Shown here: one piece after another, positions 63,048-64,000 of the stretch | How positions within the stretch are numbered: position 1 is the first letter of the stretch | Layout of the letters: each line of letters opens with the position of its first letter | Source: Trichoplax sp. H2 | Lineage: Eukaryota; Placozoa; Uniplacotomia; Trichoplacea | NCBI GenBank assembly: GCA_003344405.1 | Contig: NOWV01000068.1 | Span: forward strand, 186,001 to 250,000 | Direction of reading: 5' to 3' | DNA: 64,000 nt | Made by a program: the position numbers and the translations under genes | The notes under the pieces: generated by a model | What the model saw: only the letters and a program-made list of their open reading frames with translations | What the model was told of the DNA's origin: nothing | Database searches by the model: none

Positions 63048-64000
63048 GTATGACCAGGAGAATTTTGTTGCATTTTGCATATTTTGCGATTTGTGCTGTT
63101 ATATTAGATAGAATAGTTTAAGCTTTAGATTTTCAAACATAAGCATCAAGCTAATTGGTAGTGTGTTACAGTACAAAAAGCATAACGAGCGCAGGTCTAA
63201 TTTATGATATATAATATTTGCTTGAAATATTACTTATAAGCATAGAATGACAGATAGAATCAAATATTATTATTTATTTAATAGTGAGTAAAGTAACAAG
63301 GAATTGCAGTACGTGAAATGTAACGAGCGGGCTTTATGCTAGTTATTAAGTTTTTGGATAGATACAGAGAATCTGTTAATCAATTAATTCTCGTATGTTA
63401 AGATTGACCTATGAACCCTGGAATCTGATCAAAGTATAGCCTAAACATTATTGTAAATTTCTTAACACCTCATTAGAAAGTCATTATTGAAATTTAGGAT
63501 TATCGAATTACACCTATCATCATTTCAAATTCCAGAGACAGCATGGGGTTGTAAATAAACATTGATCTATCAGACCAAATAAACGATCTACCTACGGTGT
63601 ATTTTAGACCCTATTAGTAAATTAGCAATCATTTATGGAAGAGCGATAATTATTGGGCTAATTGAATAAAAATGCTGTAGTACCGTTTGCATCGTTAGGA
63701 AAGAGATGCAAAATTTTTATACAACTAACCAATGTAGCCCGATGATGAATGATTTACTAGAGAATACCAGTACCACTACTGCATCTTCAGTTAGAATTCA
63801 ATTATATCTCTAATTTTTACCGTATCTTGGTTTAATAGATCGAAAAGTCGGAGTTTATTACAGTAGAAGACTAGCTTATTAGTCGATCAGAACAAAGATG
63901 ATCAATTAAATACTCAATTATCCTTTCTTGTACAAATTAAGTACCCTATAGATGAATGAATAAGCTGCATAAGATATCTCTTATGATTCAGTACCTTCTA
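63048..64000. other. Right-edge sequence: intron or 3' part of the WD40 gene
   Basis: Begins with a good donor (AAAG/GTATGA) after the last supported exon. No downstream segment shows WD-like coding. An acceptor at 63498 would add 19-20 residues before TAA at 63556-63558 in the right phase, but that peptide has no family resemblance, so the gene probably continues beyond the window. Confidence 0.5.

Noticed and set aside
63498-63558. Possible last exon of the WD40 gene ending in TAA
   Set aside because: The phase fits, but the 20-residue product has no WD character and the acceptor context is ordinary; more likely the gene continues outside the window.

Overview
The window is animal nuclear DNA. 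It is AT-rich and carries spliced genes with short GT-AG introns (about 50 bp to 2 kb), metazoan-type multidomain receptors, and tail-to-tail or head-to-head gene spacing. The combination of a giant GCC2/GCC3-repeat membrane protein, an Ig/FN3 receptor, compact introns and low GC suggests an early-branching metazoan, most likely a placozoan (Trichoplax/Hoilungia). That assignment is an inference from gene style, not from a database match.

Layout. (1) About 359-25245, plus strand: one gene for a single-pass membrane protein of about 8,010 visible residues. A single exon of 23,139 bases encodes most of it. The extracellular part is thousands of residues of cysteine-rich GCC2/GCC3 (ephrin-receptor-like) repeats, with a nested super-repeat of about 2.05 kb. 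Then come a possible cupredoxin-like domain, one transmembrane helix, a cytoplasmic run of 'D-x-x-T-G...P-I-x-G' repeats, more than 1,000 residues of charged coiled coil, and a conserved C-terminal domain with a HALAH motif like a metallopeptidase helix lacking its Glu. The last three exons were recovered by matching splice phases. (2) 25246-41661: a 16.4 kb stretch with no supportable gene. Much of it consists of unrelated, diverged tandem arrays with 90-215 bp monomers, plus a few hairpins. (3) 41662-49166, plus: a cell-surface receptor with five Ig domains, two FN3 domains, a transmembrane helix and a long Ser-rich tail ending in a PDZ-ligand-like SSI. The layout and motifs resemble IGSF9/Turtle. 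All extracellular exons are phase 1-1, one domain per exon. (4) 50774-52030, minus: intronless PGAP4 (TMEM246), the Golgi GalNAc-transferase acting on GPI anchors. (5) 56088-63047 and beyond, plus: a WD40-repeat protein built from 19 small phase-consistent exons, with its 3' end outside the window.

The genes do not form an operon or an obvious pathway. Two are large adhesion/receptor-type membrane proteins, one modifies GPI-anchored surface proteins, and one is a scaffold-type propeller protein. All exon joins were deduced by hand from splice consensus, reading phase and domain continuity, without transcript support.
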